This document shows, piece after piece, positions 1 to 12,200 of a stretch of DNA of 64,000 bases (within the stretch, counting starts at the first letter, position 1; every line of letters begins with the position of its first letter). This DNA is from Zantedeschia hybrid cultivar (lineage: Eukaryota > Streptophyta > Magnoliopsida > Alismatales > Araceae). The DNA lies in assembly GCA_030544215.1 (NCBI GenBank), contig JARZZO010000013.1, forward strand, positions 1,913,001 through 1,977,000, in the 5' to 3' direction. The position numbers were made by a program, and so were the translations under genes. The notes under the pieces are model-generated. The model was given only the letters and a program-made list of their open reading frames with translations, had not been told where the DNA came from and did no database searches.

Positions 1-100
1 AAGTTTGCCATTCTTCTTTAGAGGACGGCTACATTCTGGTCCTGACTCCTCAAAGGAGAAGGGCCTATTGACTCTGTCTATTGACAGGACTTCTGTCTAT

Positions 101-500
101 TGTCTTGCAAGACCTTCCATTACTTGAGTGAGTTCATACTGCTGATGGGAGATTTGTCGCAGACTCATTTGAATCCCCTCAAGTGCTGCCATGATGGGTC
201 CCTCTAGAATGGAGGTTGCTGGAGTATATGATGGAGTTATCTTCTGCTCTAGTGAGATTTGCTGGTGAGAGAGCTATATCAGACTCATTTGAATCTCCTC
301 TAGTGTTGCCATAATAGACCCTTTTGGAGTGGGAGTTGCTGGAGGGTATGATGGTATTGCCTCCTACTCCGACGAGACTTGCCGATGGGAGAGCCGTGAC
401 ATACTCATCTAAATCTCCTCCAGTGCCGCTACGATAGACCCTTCTGGAGTGGGGGTTGCTGGAGGGTATGATGGTATCACTTCCTGCTCTGGAGGGGCAT
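101..500 (-). repeat. 120-bp tandem repeat inside gag of Gypsy-A
   Basis: About three direct repeats with a period of exactly 120 bp. The marker AGACTCATTTGAAT begins at 161 and 281, and a diverged copy begins at 401. The period equals 40 codons, so amplification kept the reading frame. The minus-strand translation is proline- and glutamate-rich (PEGSIVAALEEI near 409-450). I read it as a coding minisatellite in the gag tail. Confidence 0.75.
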
Positions 501-3158
501 CCATATTCTTATTTGCAGGCTCTTTTTTTGAGGAGTTTTCATCCATGTGGACGATATTTGCTGCAAATGTTTGTTTGGGCATTCGATGTGGTTGAGGCGG
601 GTCTATCAGGTCTTTTCCCATCTCTACGACCCCTTTTGGATGAGCATTTCAATTTCCCCTTTGCAGACATAGCAATCCTCTATTGCATGTCCCAACATGC
701 GATGGTACATGCAATAGTTGGGTTCATCTATTTTGCCAATTTCTGCTGGCCTTTTTGATTTATGTAGCATCAAGAGATTTGCCCGCACGCATGCATCAAA
801 CTACTCTCTTGTATTCTCTCTGATGAAAGACTAAGGCATTTTCCTTCTCTTATTGAGGGTGATATATGATACCCTTCTATTGGATGTCGAGGCATTTGCA
901 TTGTTCTTGCCCCTTGTGTTTTCTACAGCCGAGGGAAAGTCTACGGCATGGACCTCTTCTGTGCCTATACTCTGCTTCTTTGGGACTTTCCCCCCAATGG
1001 AGGCAATGGTTGGATGGTTTACGAAGAATATTTCGACCTCCGTCACAATGTTATTTAGCTGATCAAAGTTCTTGACATTTGTGCCAATCAACTTTTCACT
1101 TATTTCGGACTTTAAGCCCCTTTTGCACAATCCCACCGCATCCGCGTGGGCCGGCGGATTGTCGCATTTCATGCAGAGGCTCCGCCATTTTTTGATGTAG
1201 TCGGTGGCGGGTTCATTCCTGCCTTGCTTTAGCGTCACTAGTTCAGTGATGGTGACCTTTCGTTCCGACACCTTGAAGCGATCAAGGAACTTTTTCTGCA
1301 TTATCTTCCACCTGCTGATAGAGTTGGGTTTCAACTTTGCATACCTTTGGAATGCAGTGCCCGTGAGAGAGGTAGAAAAGAACCTCAGGAGATAGGCTTC
1401 ATCAGTAGCCAGCTCTCCCAAGTCACTCATATAGTGGACAATATGTTCTTTGGCCGAGCCTTTCCCGTCATACCTGGTGAACTTGGGGCACTTGTTGTGA
1501 TTTGGCAGGAGCTTCTTGAACATATGATGTACTGAGAATGACACTTTGTATAAATCGAATGTGCCTATTCTGTTGTCTTGTTCTGCCATTTTGGCTTCAA
1601 CAATTTACTCGATAAGATGCTTCTGCAATGCGGTAGCATCATCTGCAGAAGTATGGGATTGCTGAGCATTATGTTGGGGATCCTCAACCTGATCTTCTTG
1701 TATCTCATCAGGGTTGAAGTTGACCTCTACAGCTTGCGGTCTTATCACCGTTGGCATAGGTACTGCGCTTGGAGGTGGTGTATTTACTAGGGGGACTTGA
1801 GCTATCCTTTGCTGCTCCTCCATCTTTTGTATTAGGCCATAGAGCAAGGCCCTGAGTTGTTGATTTTCTTGCCTCATCTCCTCTATGGTCTGAGATTGTA
1901 TTTGAACTTGAGGTTGTTCTGGAGCGGCCTTGGTACTTGAGGTATTTGCCCCGCCTTCATCAGCTCCTTCAGTAGCATTGCCACTGTCAATTTGGGGTGG
2001 CTCTGCCCCCTGGCTTCCTTGATTCAGCAAGCGCATAGCCTGCTTCATTTGACGGGTTATGGGCTCGCCTCGTTGCACCAGATTGGCGACATCATTTGGG
2101 TCTTCCGGTAGGGAAAGTTGCCGGTTGGTGGTGCTGGAGGTGTAGCATGTGTAGACCCGTATGCCATTCTTTATCATTTTGACAGTTCTCTTCTTCTTCT
2201 GAGTCAATTGGTCAAATGCAACCAATCGCTCAAAAACAGATGTCCGCTGTCGGACTTGCTCGTGTGCCTTATGTGCACCTTTTTTCTTTTGACCTCGCAA
2301 GGAACGAGGCTGGGCAGCTGAGTTGGTTATCTACCCCTCAGGCTCTATGAGTTGTTGTTCTGCTAGGGTGATCCTAGCCTGGCGAATTTTGTGGGCTTCT
2401 TCTTTAGTTACTCATATTTTCTTTATATGGAGGCAACTATCCTCCATCATATTACCCCTAACTTGAGGCATAAATTTGCCCCCATTTCGAGGCGTGGAGT
2501 TGCCCCCTGCTCGAGGTGTAGCATTGTCCCCTACTCGGGGTGTAGCATTGCCCCTTACTCGAGGCATGGCAGGCTTTGGTATAATTATTGGCTCCCGACG
2601 AGTAGGGGCCTTTGGAGTCCTTTTCTTTTTTTTGAACGTTGCCCTATCTTGGCAAACCTTCAGTAGAATCATAAACCGATTCTGGACAGGAACTATCGGG
2701 ATATGATGGATCTTGGGAATGATAGGTTGCCCGCCATCCAGACGAATGTGCAGGTTCCCCACCAATATAGTTTTCCCCGTCCTGGACGGGCTTGCGGATA
2801 GAGCCTTCCGCTTTTGCCTCTTGGTGAATGAGGAGGCTGGAGATATGCAAATGGTATTGGTGGTGAGCACTCGTCTACGTCGGCCGCCGTTGTTGCTTCT
2901 TCTGGTGCGGGAAGAGCGCTTCTTCTTCTTTTCCGGAGCTGGCTCCGGCGCCGGAGTTACCCCTAGAAAGTATGGAGATCCAATCACTGCGGAGAAGTCC
3001 CCGAAGCATGTTGGCGTAGTCAGATATCCACACCGTACGTGGGTCGCCACCATAAGTGGGCCATACGTGACCCTTACTGCCATTGTCGTCTTTTGAGCAA
3101 AAACTCGATCACCTGTATAAGACATGACAAAGTAGTAGAGTTGTGGTGAGGGCATCAC
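409..3158 (-). pseudogene. gag polyprotein of Gypsy-A, decayed
   Basis: The gag gives the capsid/nucleocapsid of the retrotransposon particle. The segment 1589-831 carries the Retrotrans_gag fold: a FTRYDGKGSAKEHI start, then a conserved F-F-x-x-S-L-T-G-x-A region and a W-x-x-L stretch. Farther on, near 780-640, a C-x-Y-H-R...G-H...C motif resembles the knuckle of Tat/Athila gags. The segment 2300-1605 has a Q/E-rich, probably coiled-coil part (about residues 125-165). The segments 3158-2412, 2300-1605 and 1589-831 share one frame and are separated only by stops: TGA at 2412-2414, a TAG near 2329, TAA at 1605-1607. These look like CGA/CAG/CAA codons changed by C-to-T. Inactive. Confidence 0.8.
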
Positions 3159-3185
3159 CGGACGGAGAGATGAAGGGAAAGAGAG

Positions 3186-3203
3186 GTCCCACCGGGCGTG
3201 CCA
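3186..3203 (-). other. Primer-binding-site candidate of Gypsy-A
   Basis: On the minus strand the 18 bases are TGGCACGCCCGGTGGGAC, starting two bases after the LTR end (AACA). The position and TGG start fit a plant gypsy primer-binding site. I did not assign a tRNA. Confidence 0.6.
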
Positions 3204-3205
3204 TC

Positions 3206-5150
3206 TGTTTGGATCCCGACCTAGTTATGTCTCCTATCGGATTTTTTTTTATTTATTAAAATCCTATCGTTTTGGTCTTTTTGTTTTATTTGGAGAAATA
3301 TAGGTCGGTTTTATTTATTTTATTTCTTGGACTATGAGAGCTTGGGATTAGCCCTCAGGGAGTCCGGGACTTCGGATCAGACGAAGATCCGAGTATATGA
3401 CTTCTCTCCACTGACCTCAGCCAATGTTAAATACGTCGAGCAACCGTTCGACAACCCTTGATTAACCGTCCTTGATGTCCTTGTAACATGCAACACTACT
3501 ACTACTACAAGCAACACATGTATATGAAGATATATTTTAGATTAAGCTCTTGGCCTCACTTAAGTTTAGGATCGGTTAATAATTGATTGGGAGACTTTTT
3601 TAAAAAAAGGTTTTGGATTGACTCCGAGTTATCTAGATTGATTCCAAGTATTTTAGACTCATAAGGATATTTTTGTAATTATGCTTAGTTGGAGGGTATA
3701 GGGGTATTATGGTCACTTTAGTGTGTGAAATGAGTTTTAATGATTTAGGAAGGTTTCAAAACCTTAGGAGGTATTTTAGAGTTATTTTAAGTGTGTTTGG
3801 ATTATAAGGGTATTTTGATAATTTTACTTGAAATTGGATTTCTAGACTTAAAGTCTATTTTTGGGTATTTTTGTAATTAGATTGCATTAGGGTCATTATG
3901 GTCATTTTAAGTTTTTTAACATTTGGGGAAACTTGAAACCCTTAGGATGTATTTTAGGATCATTTTAGACATATTTAAGTTATAGGGGTATTTCGGTAAT
4001 ATTAGGGTTAAGAGGATATTTTAGACATAGGAGAGGTTTTGATATTTTTTAAGAATTTTTTGTGATTTTTATGGATTTTTATCATGGGTGAGGGTATTTT
4101 TGTAATTTCATTAAGTTCTAGGGGACATTTTAGTTATTTCGGGAATTTTATATGTTTTCAGATTTAGTTCTCTATTTTTTACTGGTGTTTACTGAGTTTT
4201 ACTGATTTTTTTTATTAATTTTACTGATTTTTATTATTCAATTAAATATATGAAGGATATTTAAGTCATGTTTTTAGGTTTATGTAATTTTCATATTTGG
4301 TTTTCTGATTTTCACCGAGTATTACTGGTTTTTACAGAATTGTTCTGATTTTTATATTGATTTTACTGATTTTAAATAATTTTCACAGATTTTATTAATT
4401 AATTAAGCATGATGGGTATTTAAGTCATTTTTTAACTTAAGTATATTATTTTATGTCTCAATATTTCATTATTGAGTGTTGATTATGAGTCCAAGTTTAG
4501 TTATGTGTGGGGTGAGACCAAGGGTATTTTAGAATATTTAATTGTATACTTATGTATTTTAATTAGTTATTAAACTAATTAATAAATTAATTGTGTATGT
4601 GAAAATATAATAACATAGTGTTACTTAAGTAATAGGTTCATGAACACACATGCACACACATATGCTCAAAGAACAATATTAGTATTTCATTCATCATTTC
4701 GTCATAATCTATCGTATAGAACGACGATTTTACAACATAAATTCGGCAGAACTTCCCCTTAGGAAAAAAACCTTAGGAAGAGAGCCCTCCGAGAAAATAT
4801 CTCCTCCAAATGCAGCAAACCCATGCAAAAAGCACTTGGTTTGGTCTTCAAATGAGCAGAGTTTTTCCTAGGAATTTTTGGGCCAAATGGGCATGTCATC
4901 TTCTTACCCCTTGGGGGGGAATTTATAGGCCGCGGAAGCCTAACCGGTGGGGGTACCCATCGGAAATTTCTGAGGTGGGGGGGTGCCATCGGGGGATTTT
5001 TGGAGAGAGAGTGAGAGAGAGATTAAGAGGGTAGGAGGGGAGGGGGGAACTGGTGGGGGTGCCACCGTTTGGCACCCCCCCTCCCCGGTTATGGAGCCGG
5101 TGGGGGGGGGGGTGCCACTGGTTTGAAGAACCGGTGGCTACCCCATCCCC
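3206..5150 (-). repeat. LTR A (5' LTR of Gypsy-A), right border approximate
   Basis: The left border TG at 3206 abuts the primer-binding site. Read on the minus strand, a TATA-like CTATAAATTCCCC lies near 4926-4938. Then comes a long AT-rich R/U5 with many short GGTATTTTTGTAATT-like repeats (3650-4600) and the three-hairpin cassette at 3373-3452. G-rich motifs of the type CCGGTGGGGGT (4945-5140) lie upstream of the TATA box, as in LTRs C and D. I cannot place the outer border or a TSD. The border with the opposed LTR B is a guess. Confidence 0.6.
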
Positions 5151-5670
5151 CCCTTTTTTTATATATAAAAAAGGTCCCAGACGCTACTCTCCTCCTTTAT
5201 CCATGCTTGGGACCAGCTAAGTACTAGAGGCTCATACTTAGGCAGAGTTGTGTACTAAACCAATCATAATAATTGGAATTACAGCAGATGCCTTCATTAT
5301 GGTGGCCATCATCATAACATGTAATATTCGTAATCAATGAATGATCAGTTCATTATTATTATTGTTACTCCTTGTGGTGTTTATGTTTATCTATTTCACA
5401 TGAATTTCATTTATTGCATGATTAGTTATAGTATCACCAATATGAGGTTAATCAAGGGTTTGCCGTGACTTCAGTAGTGTAATTAACATCGACCGATGTT
5501 AATGAGAGGGGTCCAAATACAAATCCATACGCTTGATTCAATATTGTAGCCGAGACTCATTTTGAAGTCCTAAGCTTAACTCGACTCTTCATGTATGAGT
5601 CGCAAATCAAACGGAATTTTCACATTAAAAGTATAATCTCTTTTATATTTTTACACTTATCATTCCCACA
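5150..5670 (+). repeat. LTR B: partial LTR, opposite orientation to LTR A
   Basis: The right end CATTCCCACA (5661-5670) is the exact reverse complement of the left end of LTR C (11463-11472), so this is the 3' end of an LTR of that group read on +. Inside is the conserved cassette: GGTTAATCAAGGG near 5448, then a perfect 7-bp hairpin (AACATCG 5485-5491, CGATGTT 5494-5500) and a weaker AATC/GATT hairpin at 5522-5538. The left border is unresolved and no TSD was found. A TATATATAAAA stretch at about 5160-5171 could be its promoter. Confidence 0.55.
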
Positions 5671-6430
5671 CCTCCCCATTTTTACTTCTCCAATGATCTT
5701 GTTTTACGTGAGAATCCTCCTCCTAACAACTTGTCCACTTTGGAGTTTGGAAGAGAGAGGGTGCCACATCCGGATTAGTTATGCAACGTTCTGCTCTCAC
5801 TTTGTTTAATCTTTATGTTTAAGATTGTTAAAATAAAATTATTAGTTCTGCTCTTCTCATGTTAAGATGTGATTTGTACCGTGTTGATATGAATGTACCG
5901 TATTGATATGAATAACATGTTTTATGCCTTCTAATTCTAGTGGATATGCAAATAATTAACATCTAGCATGCATCTTGGCACTCGTTGCATGCCATGTGTA
6001 TACAATATTTTATGTGTAATATATGATTGTATTTACTTTGTATTAAGAAATCTGATTTGATAGTTATACAAATAGTTCATCTTCTAAGTTTATAGTTTTT
6101 TATGTGTGTAAAGAATAATATAGTATTATTTTTTGATTTTATAATTTATTTTATAATTTCTATATATTATAAATTGTTTGAGACAAATTTAAATAACTAG
6201 GATGAGGATATTTTGGTTACAATTCTTGAAGTACTTCTATCATTATGTCTGTTTTGTGTTCCCAAACTCCTTTTACTTTTGAAACAAGAAGTGCTTCTCT
6301 TCGAAGTCACTTCTATTTGGAGATACTTCTATGAGAACTACTTCGATGAAATTCCCAAACGCTGCCTACATCATTAGAGTTATATTCTAGTTTCTTTTTT
6401 AATTTTCCAGATTTTCTTTATTGTCTGATT
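5671..6430. other. AT-rich stretch with no recognised feature
   Basis: I find no domain-bearing reading frame, repeat structure or recognisable element. The text between 5940 and 6430 is AT-rich and may be intron of the LRR gene or old transposon debris. Confidence 0.4.
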
Positions 6431-6439
6431 TTTTAGATT

Positions 6440-7965
6440 AAAAAATGAGGCTGATCCACAGATTGAGAGTTTTCCCATTACTACTTACCTTGATCTCCCT
6501 CTATCCCCAGGGAGTATGCAGAGATTGGAACAAACTTGTAAAGAAATTTGACTTTAGGATGGCTGGTTTGAAGGGCGGACTCTTTTCTTACGGAGGTAGG
6601 CTAGTGTTGTGTCAGTCAGTTCTAGACAGCCTTCCCATCTACTACCTTTCCATCTTCAAGATTTCTAAATCGAGCCACACAGTTGGAGGCTATTCAATGC
6701 AGGTTCTTTTGGAAAGGGAATGGAGATCAAAACAGGAAAGGAGGCCTCCATGTCGCCTAAGGAGAACGGAAGGGGCATTAGGTCCATTCTTGATCTTAAT
6801 TTAGCCCTTTTATCCAAATGGATTTGGACACAATCTGGGTTGTGGTGGGAGGTGATCAAACACAAGTACTACAGCCGATCTAGGGGGTAGGATATCAATC
6901 CTGCCTCTCTACAGTCTCTCATGTCTAGAGAAATATTCTTCTGAGTGCTGATGTGGTCAGAACAGCCATTTCCGTTGCAGTGGGTGACGGTAATGGTTGT
7001 CTCTTCTGTCATGATAAATGGTGTGGACATCATCCACTCAGAGACCAATTTCCCTCTCTTTTTGCGATTGCATTACAACCTTTGGCATTGGTGAACCAAC
7101 TCTATGATCACTCTATTTCTGTGGATATCTGGAATCCCTCTTTTAGAAGACAGCTGTGGGATGAGGAGATAGATGTTTTGGTATCTTCATGCAGGCTATC
7201 CAACACAACAAGGTGGATCCATCTACACAGGACAGATGGGTATGGAATTGAGAGACGTCGGGATCTTTCTCCGTCAGGTCAGCTTATAAGGTCCTTGTGG
7301 ATGGCGGAGTTCGACATCCTTTTTATAAAAAGATCTGGTCAGCGAAGAGTCCCCTTGAAGTCAAACTGCTCACTTGGAGGATATCTTTACATAGCTTAGC
7401 AACTTGCGATAGGGTTGTTCGTTATGTACATGATTTACCTACTTTTTTGCCTTGCTTTGTGGGCAGGAGGAGGAGATCCATGTCCATCTTCTTTTGCTAA
7501 TTTGCTCTGCACCTATGTGCAGGAGGTGTGGCAGTTAATGCTTGGAAAACCGCAGCTCCAGGCTGACTTCATTTTCTTTCGCACTTTGTGTATTGGCTCC
7601 TTAATACTGGGGGAAATCTGCATCTTCCCAAGACAGATGAGATGATGTGGTGGTTGGTTCTTCAAGCGACACTGTGGGTCCCGTGGGGGAATAGAAATAG
7701 AAGGCTATTTCAAGCATGAGGCTCTAGTCCTGGAGAGAATTGTCTCTTTTGTGTCACATGTTGTACGGGAATGTGCCCTACCTTTTTGTAATGTGCAATC
7801 TTCAGCCTTGTTTAATCTTTTGGGGCCTGAGTGACACTTGCACCACTTCGGTGCATTTTGTAAAGGGTATTTTGAGGGTTTTGCATTTCACTCTTGTACA
7901 TTCTCCTTCTTTTGATAAATATATACGTGGCATTATCCACTTCTCCAAAAAAAAAAGAAGCTAAT
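6440..7965 (+). mobile_element. 5'-truncated L1-type LINE, 3' end with poly(A)
   Basis: The region keeps the end of a LINE polyprotein. At 6530-6680 there is a post-RT segment with DWNKLVKKFDFRMAGLKGG and a SYGGRLVLCQSVLDSLPIYY-type motif. From 6953 there is the VGDGNGCLFCHDKWCG segment that precedes the zf-RVT region in plant LINEs. At 7280-7400 an F-YKKIWSAKSPLEVK-like piece is seen in another frame. Several frameshifts show it is dead. The element ends in a run of A at 7950-7960. There is no endonuclease and almost no RT core, so it is a typical truncated insertion. A target duplication was not securely found. Confidence 0.8.
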
Positions 7966-9196
7966 CCAAGAATCAGCTGTTTTCCTTTGGATTGGCCAAT
8001 TCGGCTGATTCAATCCCGATCTGGATCGAGTTGAGACCAGGCAATTCCTGGTCCCAATCCGATTCTACATACTTTGCTCGGCTGACCCACTCATCTTCAA
8101 CCTCGTGTTGTCCCCCCCAGTATCCCTTGATGCCCTGTACCCCCTGTATGGCTGGATAAAGCTGGATAAGCTGCAGCAACTAATCAACCTTGATTAATAT
8201 TTTTCCATAGAAGATTATGGAATTATGGCCATTCACCGTGAACCAAGTCCTCTATAAGTGTAGTGTGAATTTTTTTTCATAATAACAACCAATCACGGAG
8301 TGTACCACGTCCATTTATTCAATAAAATTGTTGGTACAATCCAGTTCATTTCGATAAACAACCAATCATGGAGTGAAATCTACTATAGTAGTAACTATAA
8401 TTTTTGTAATTTCAACACCACCCCAGATTCCCTGCATCATGAACAATGATTTGTAGGTGCTGTCCCACGAGGGATCTAGTCCCTCCAAGGGTACTCGCAA
8501 AGTCACTTGGAACTGTAGCTTCAAATTTGCTGTCTCCATCTGCTTTCATAATAGAGGCTATAGAGGATAGTATTTAGCAACATATATCATTTTTGACCCT
8601 GAGGAAATTACATCAATGGATAATCTTCATGGACAACTGTTATTAGCAGTACGAGTGATTCTGTTGATATTTAGTAGAACAGGGAAAAGGCTGCAGTGCC
8701 AAACTAGATGCTTGTTGACATATGAAACTTGTAAGGCACGAGCGAAGATTTTGCTAGATTAGATTCCTTCAATAAGCTGCTTTGAGTGCCTTGGAACTTG
8801 ATTGATATCTTATGTGTCTATTTTTTTATGTGGACTCGAATTTTCTTGTATATGTGCACACTGATGCTTCCTGATCCATAGAATGTGCATTGCATACTGT
8901 TTGGTTGTTCATTAGGTCTCATGGCAAAAGGATTGCCTTTATATTGATAATATTTATCAAGCAGAAACATAGATGTAGTACAAATACGCTTTCTTTCTAC
9001 GTCATGTCAATTCTCCAGTGAATGAAGGTGATCCCTTTGTTAATCAATGGAGGCATGGACTTTTATAATAATGTAACAGTGCTTACTGAAGCCGATTACA
9101 TCCTTTCACATAGAGTTAACTCACAAGAGATCTTGTTATGTTTAATATGGCTTTTGTTTTTAGTTTGAACCCTTGCAAGTGATTTTTTGCATGCAG
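7966..9196. other. Presumed intron of the LRR gene; no recognised element
   Basis: No coding exon could be recognised upstream of 9197. The two phrases ACAACCAATCA(C/T)GGAGTG at about 8286 and 8362 form a short direct repeat that may belong to an old MITE. The acceptor TTTTTTGCATGCAG ends at 9196. I infer that this stretch, and probably everything to the left edge, is intron, because the LRR protein clearly continues upstream. Confidence 0.45.
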
Positions 9197-9272
9197 GAAC
9201 TTCATTTGCATGGAAATGATATTGGTAATGAGGGTACAAGGGCTTTGATGTCGGTGTTATCTGCTCATAGAG
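9197..9272 (+). CDS. LRR gene exon (first visible)
   Basis: Acceptor TGCATGCAG|GAA, donor AGAG|GTATTG. It codes for ELHLHGNDIGNEG and the following helix. It ends after one base of a codon (phase 1), which matches the next exon. Confidence 0.85.
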
Positions 9273-12200
9273 GTATTGTTATTACTTTTTCCCCTATCCA
9301 ACAAGTTGATTTTTTTTTTCCTAGAAGCTTTCTTGTCATACATTGGTCATATTTTCTTCTGTTTCTTTCATGGCATGGGTAATTTTATTGTAGGGAAGAT
9401 TACACTTTTAGATATTGGGAACAATGATATTGGTTCTGATGGTGCTTTTCATGTCGCTGCCTATATCAAGAAAACCAAATCGTTGATGTGGTTGAACCTT
9501 TACAGTAATGACATGGGTGACGAGGTATTCTTGATATATGACAATTCTTTGATCTTTTATCTTCCTGCTATATTGTTTCCTTTTAGTTCGCAATGTTTAT
9601 CTTAATGTAGCAAGTGATCTTGTAGTGAATCGGTACATTTTTTCTATATCATTAAAAGTAATCTTGCCAAGTATTGGTTCTGCCAATATTGAGACGAGTG
9701 GTCCCTTATCATTCTTGATTTAAGTAAAATATCTTATGGCAAGATCTAAGGGACACATTGCTACAGGGAGCATCAAAGATTGCGGAAGCTTTGAGGGAGA
9801 ACCGCACTATAACTACCATAGACTTGGTAAGAATACTGATATTTAAAGTAACCTCCTTTGTTGATTAATTGTTCCCGGTTCACTTTGTTTGCAGAATAGC
9901 TTAAACCAGAATAAGATTCTGGGGATTTCTTAAACCAGAATAAGAATTATTTTGATTTGGTATGTTGTTGGTATTCCACCCAGAATAAGGAGAATTACAC
10001 TTGTGCTATTCCAAGTGATTTGGTAGGATAAGTGGAATAAGGAGTGAAATAAAAGGTAAAATTAGAAGAATTGGGAGAATTAGGTATTCCAGGTAGAGTT
10101 TGGAGAGTTAGGGGAATTAGGCATCCCCGCAATCAAATCAGAATAGGACCTTTATACCGGTTATTCCGGCCCTATTCCGCAAACAAAGTGATCAAGGGTT
10201 TGTAAGGTTTCAATAGCAGGCAGATTATGAGGCACTTTAACCATTTCTTTTGTTGTCTTTCTAAAACATTGATTTTTGTATCTCCGTTTATCTAATTTTT
10301 GAAAACTAATCTTAGTATTAATCGGTTAATAGCATGGCTATATAATTTAAAAATAACTACGTTAACAAGATAATAGGAAATTATGTAGATCGGCCATACA
10401 TGTTTTGAGTCTATGCAGTGTGTACTGGAGTGAAGATACTGGTCTATTGTTTTTGCACTTATGATGTATGTTTCATTGATTCTTCAAATGGAGGATGAAT
10501 TAACCCAAAAGTACTATTTTATCCAGAAATACTGGAGTGAAGATACTGGTCTATTGTTTTTTCAAGTAACCAAAACAGACCCAAACCTACACAGCCTTAA
10601 AAAGGCAAATTAACCCAAAAGTACTATTTTATCCAGAGAATGAAATAGTAAGTTTAGAAAGCTGGAAAAGAACAAACAAGGACTTCGCTGGCTGCCCAAA
10701 TCAAAGAAACAAATTCCTCCATTGACAAGCCTTGTGAATGATAGAGGTGGGGTCACCGGTTTCTCCATCCTGGCAGCTTTACCCCATTCAATTACCCAGT
10801 TGATAGCCCTTCTCAAAATATCTGAAGCACTGTTGAACTCATCATGGGATCCTATATTTTCCTCACAGTCCATATTGCCCATAATATAGCTGGAAGAAAC
10901 AGCAACCAAACTTCCTTCTCAGGGCGATGGATAGTTAAGGACCCACCATTGCATAATATCTGAAACATTCTGTTGCTGCACCCAATGAACCTGGAGAAGT
11001 TTACACAGAGAACTCCATAGAACATTAACAATGCCACAGTTACAAAATAGGTGATCAATGTCCTTCCCTAAAAGACCACAGAAACTACAAGATGCAACTT
11101 GGATTTGCAGATATGTTGAAGTCTGCCGTTAGTTGGATTCCTTTTCCAATCCACTCTCCACATAAAATTTTTTGATCTTGTTTGGAAGGATTTTAGACCA
11201 AAGTAGGTCTTTCCACCACTCTCAAAATAGGTGATCAATGTCCTCCCAAAAAAACTACAGAAAATACAAGATGAGACTTGGATTTGTAAGATATGTTGAG
11301 GTATGTCGTTAGTTGGAAGCCTTTTCCAAGCCACTTTCCACATGAATTTTTTGATCTTGTATGAAGGATTTTAGACCAAACTAGGCTTTGCACCACACTC
11401 TCAAACCTCCATCATCTAGCATTTTCATGGTAATATTAACAGAAAATTTACCCTTACGGTCCTGTGGGAATGATATTTTTTATCAAAATATAAAAATGAA
11501 TTTTTATGTTTTAATGTGGATGTGGATATTTTGTTTGATTCACGACTTGTAAATAATGAGTTGGATTCGGAATCCAGCGTGTGGATTTGAATTTGGACCC
11601 CTCTCCATCGACCTTGATGGATGTTAATTACACCAGTGAAATCACTGGAAACCTTTGATTAACCCCTTTATGTGTAATACTGATAATTGCCATAAAATTC
11701 GTACGAGCAATGAGAGACGACACAATGTGCAGTAATGAAAATAATAAATGAATGAAATTTCATTAATCAAAAGATGTTACAAATTACAATGAGGCCCCAC
11801 TGAGCAAAGACATTACAACATGACAAAAATTTCTATTTGTAACACCCAATAATTACATCAGGAACTATAAATATTGATCAGAACTTTGATCAATTATAAC
11901 AAATTGTGCTCCAGAGTCGTAATTATTGTGATCGAAAGATCATTCTGATATTAACAAATACAATCAGAGTGATTGATTTGATTAAACAAGATTAACGATC
12001 TTGACTAGCATGGTCAAATTGTTAGATTTAAGAAGATGGACTAGATTGATAAAATCAGACTGTCAGATTATGACGACAGTCACGATCGATATGATCAAAT
12101 CGTCAAATTATGAAATCAGGTCAAGATCATAAGGATCAGATTATTAGATCGAATGTCTGGTCAATATTGGAATGATCCAACCATTAGATCTGAAATATGG

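Larger units (their letters stand above)
1..3205 (-). mobile_element. Gypsy-A: truncated Tat/Athila-like gypsy element, internal region
   Basis: This is the 5' internal part of a Ty3/gypsy retrotransposon transcribed leftward, from a primer-binding-site-like sequence at 3186-3203 through gag to the left window edge. The gag frame can be followed from 3158 to 831 without an obvious frameshift but is cut by point stop codons. Protease, RT and integrase are not in the window and should lie to the left if still present. Its 5' LTR is the sequence from 3206 rightward. Assignment to Tat/Athila rests on the gag type and the layout. No RT is available to confirm the lineage. Confidence 0.8.
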
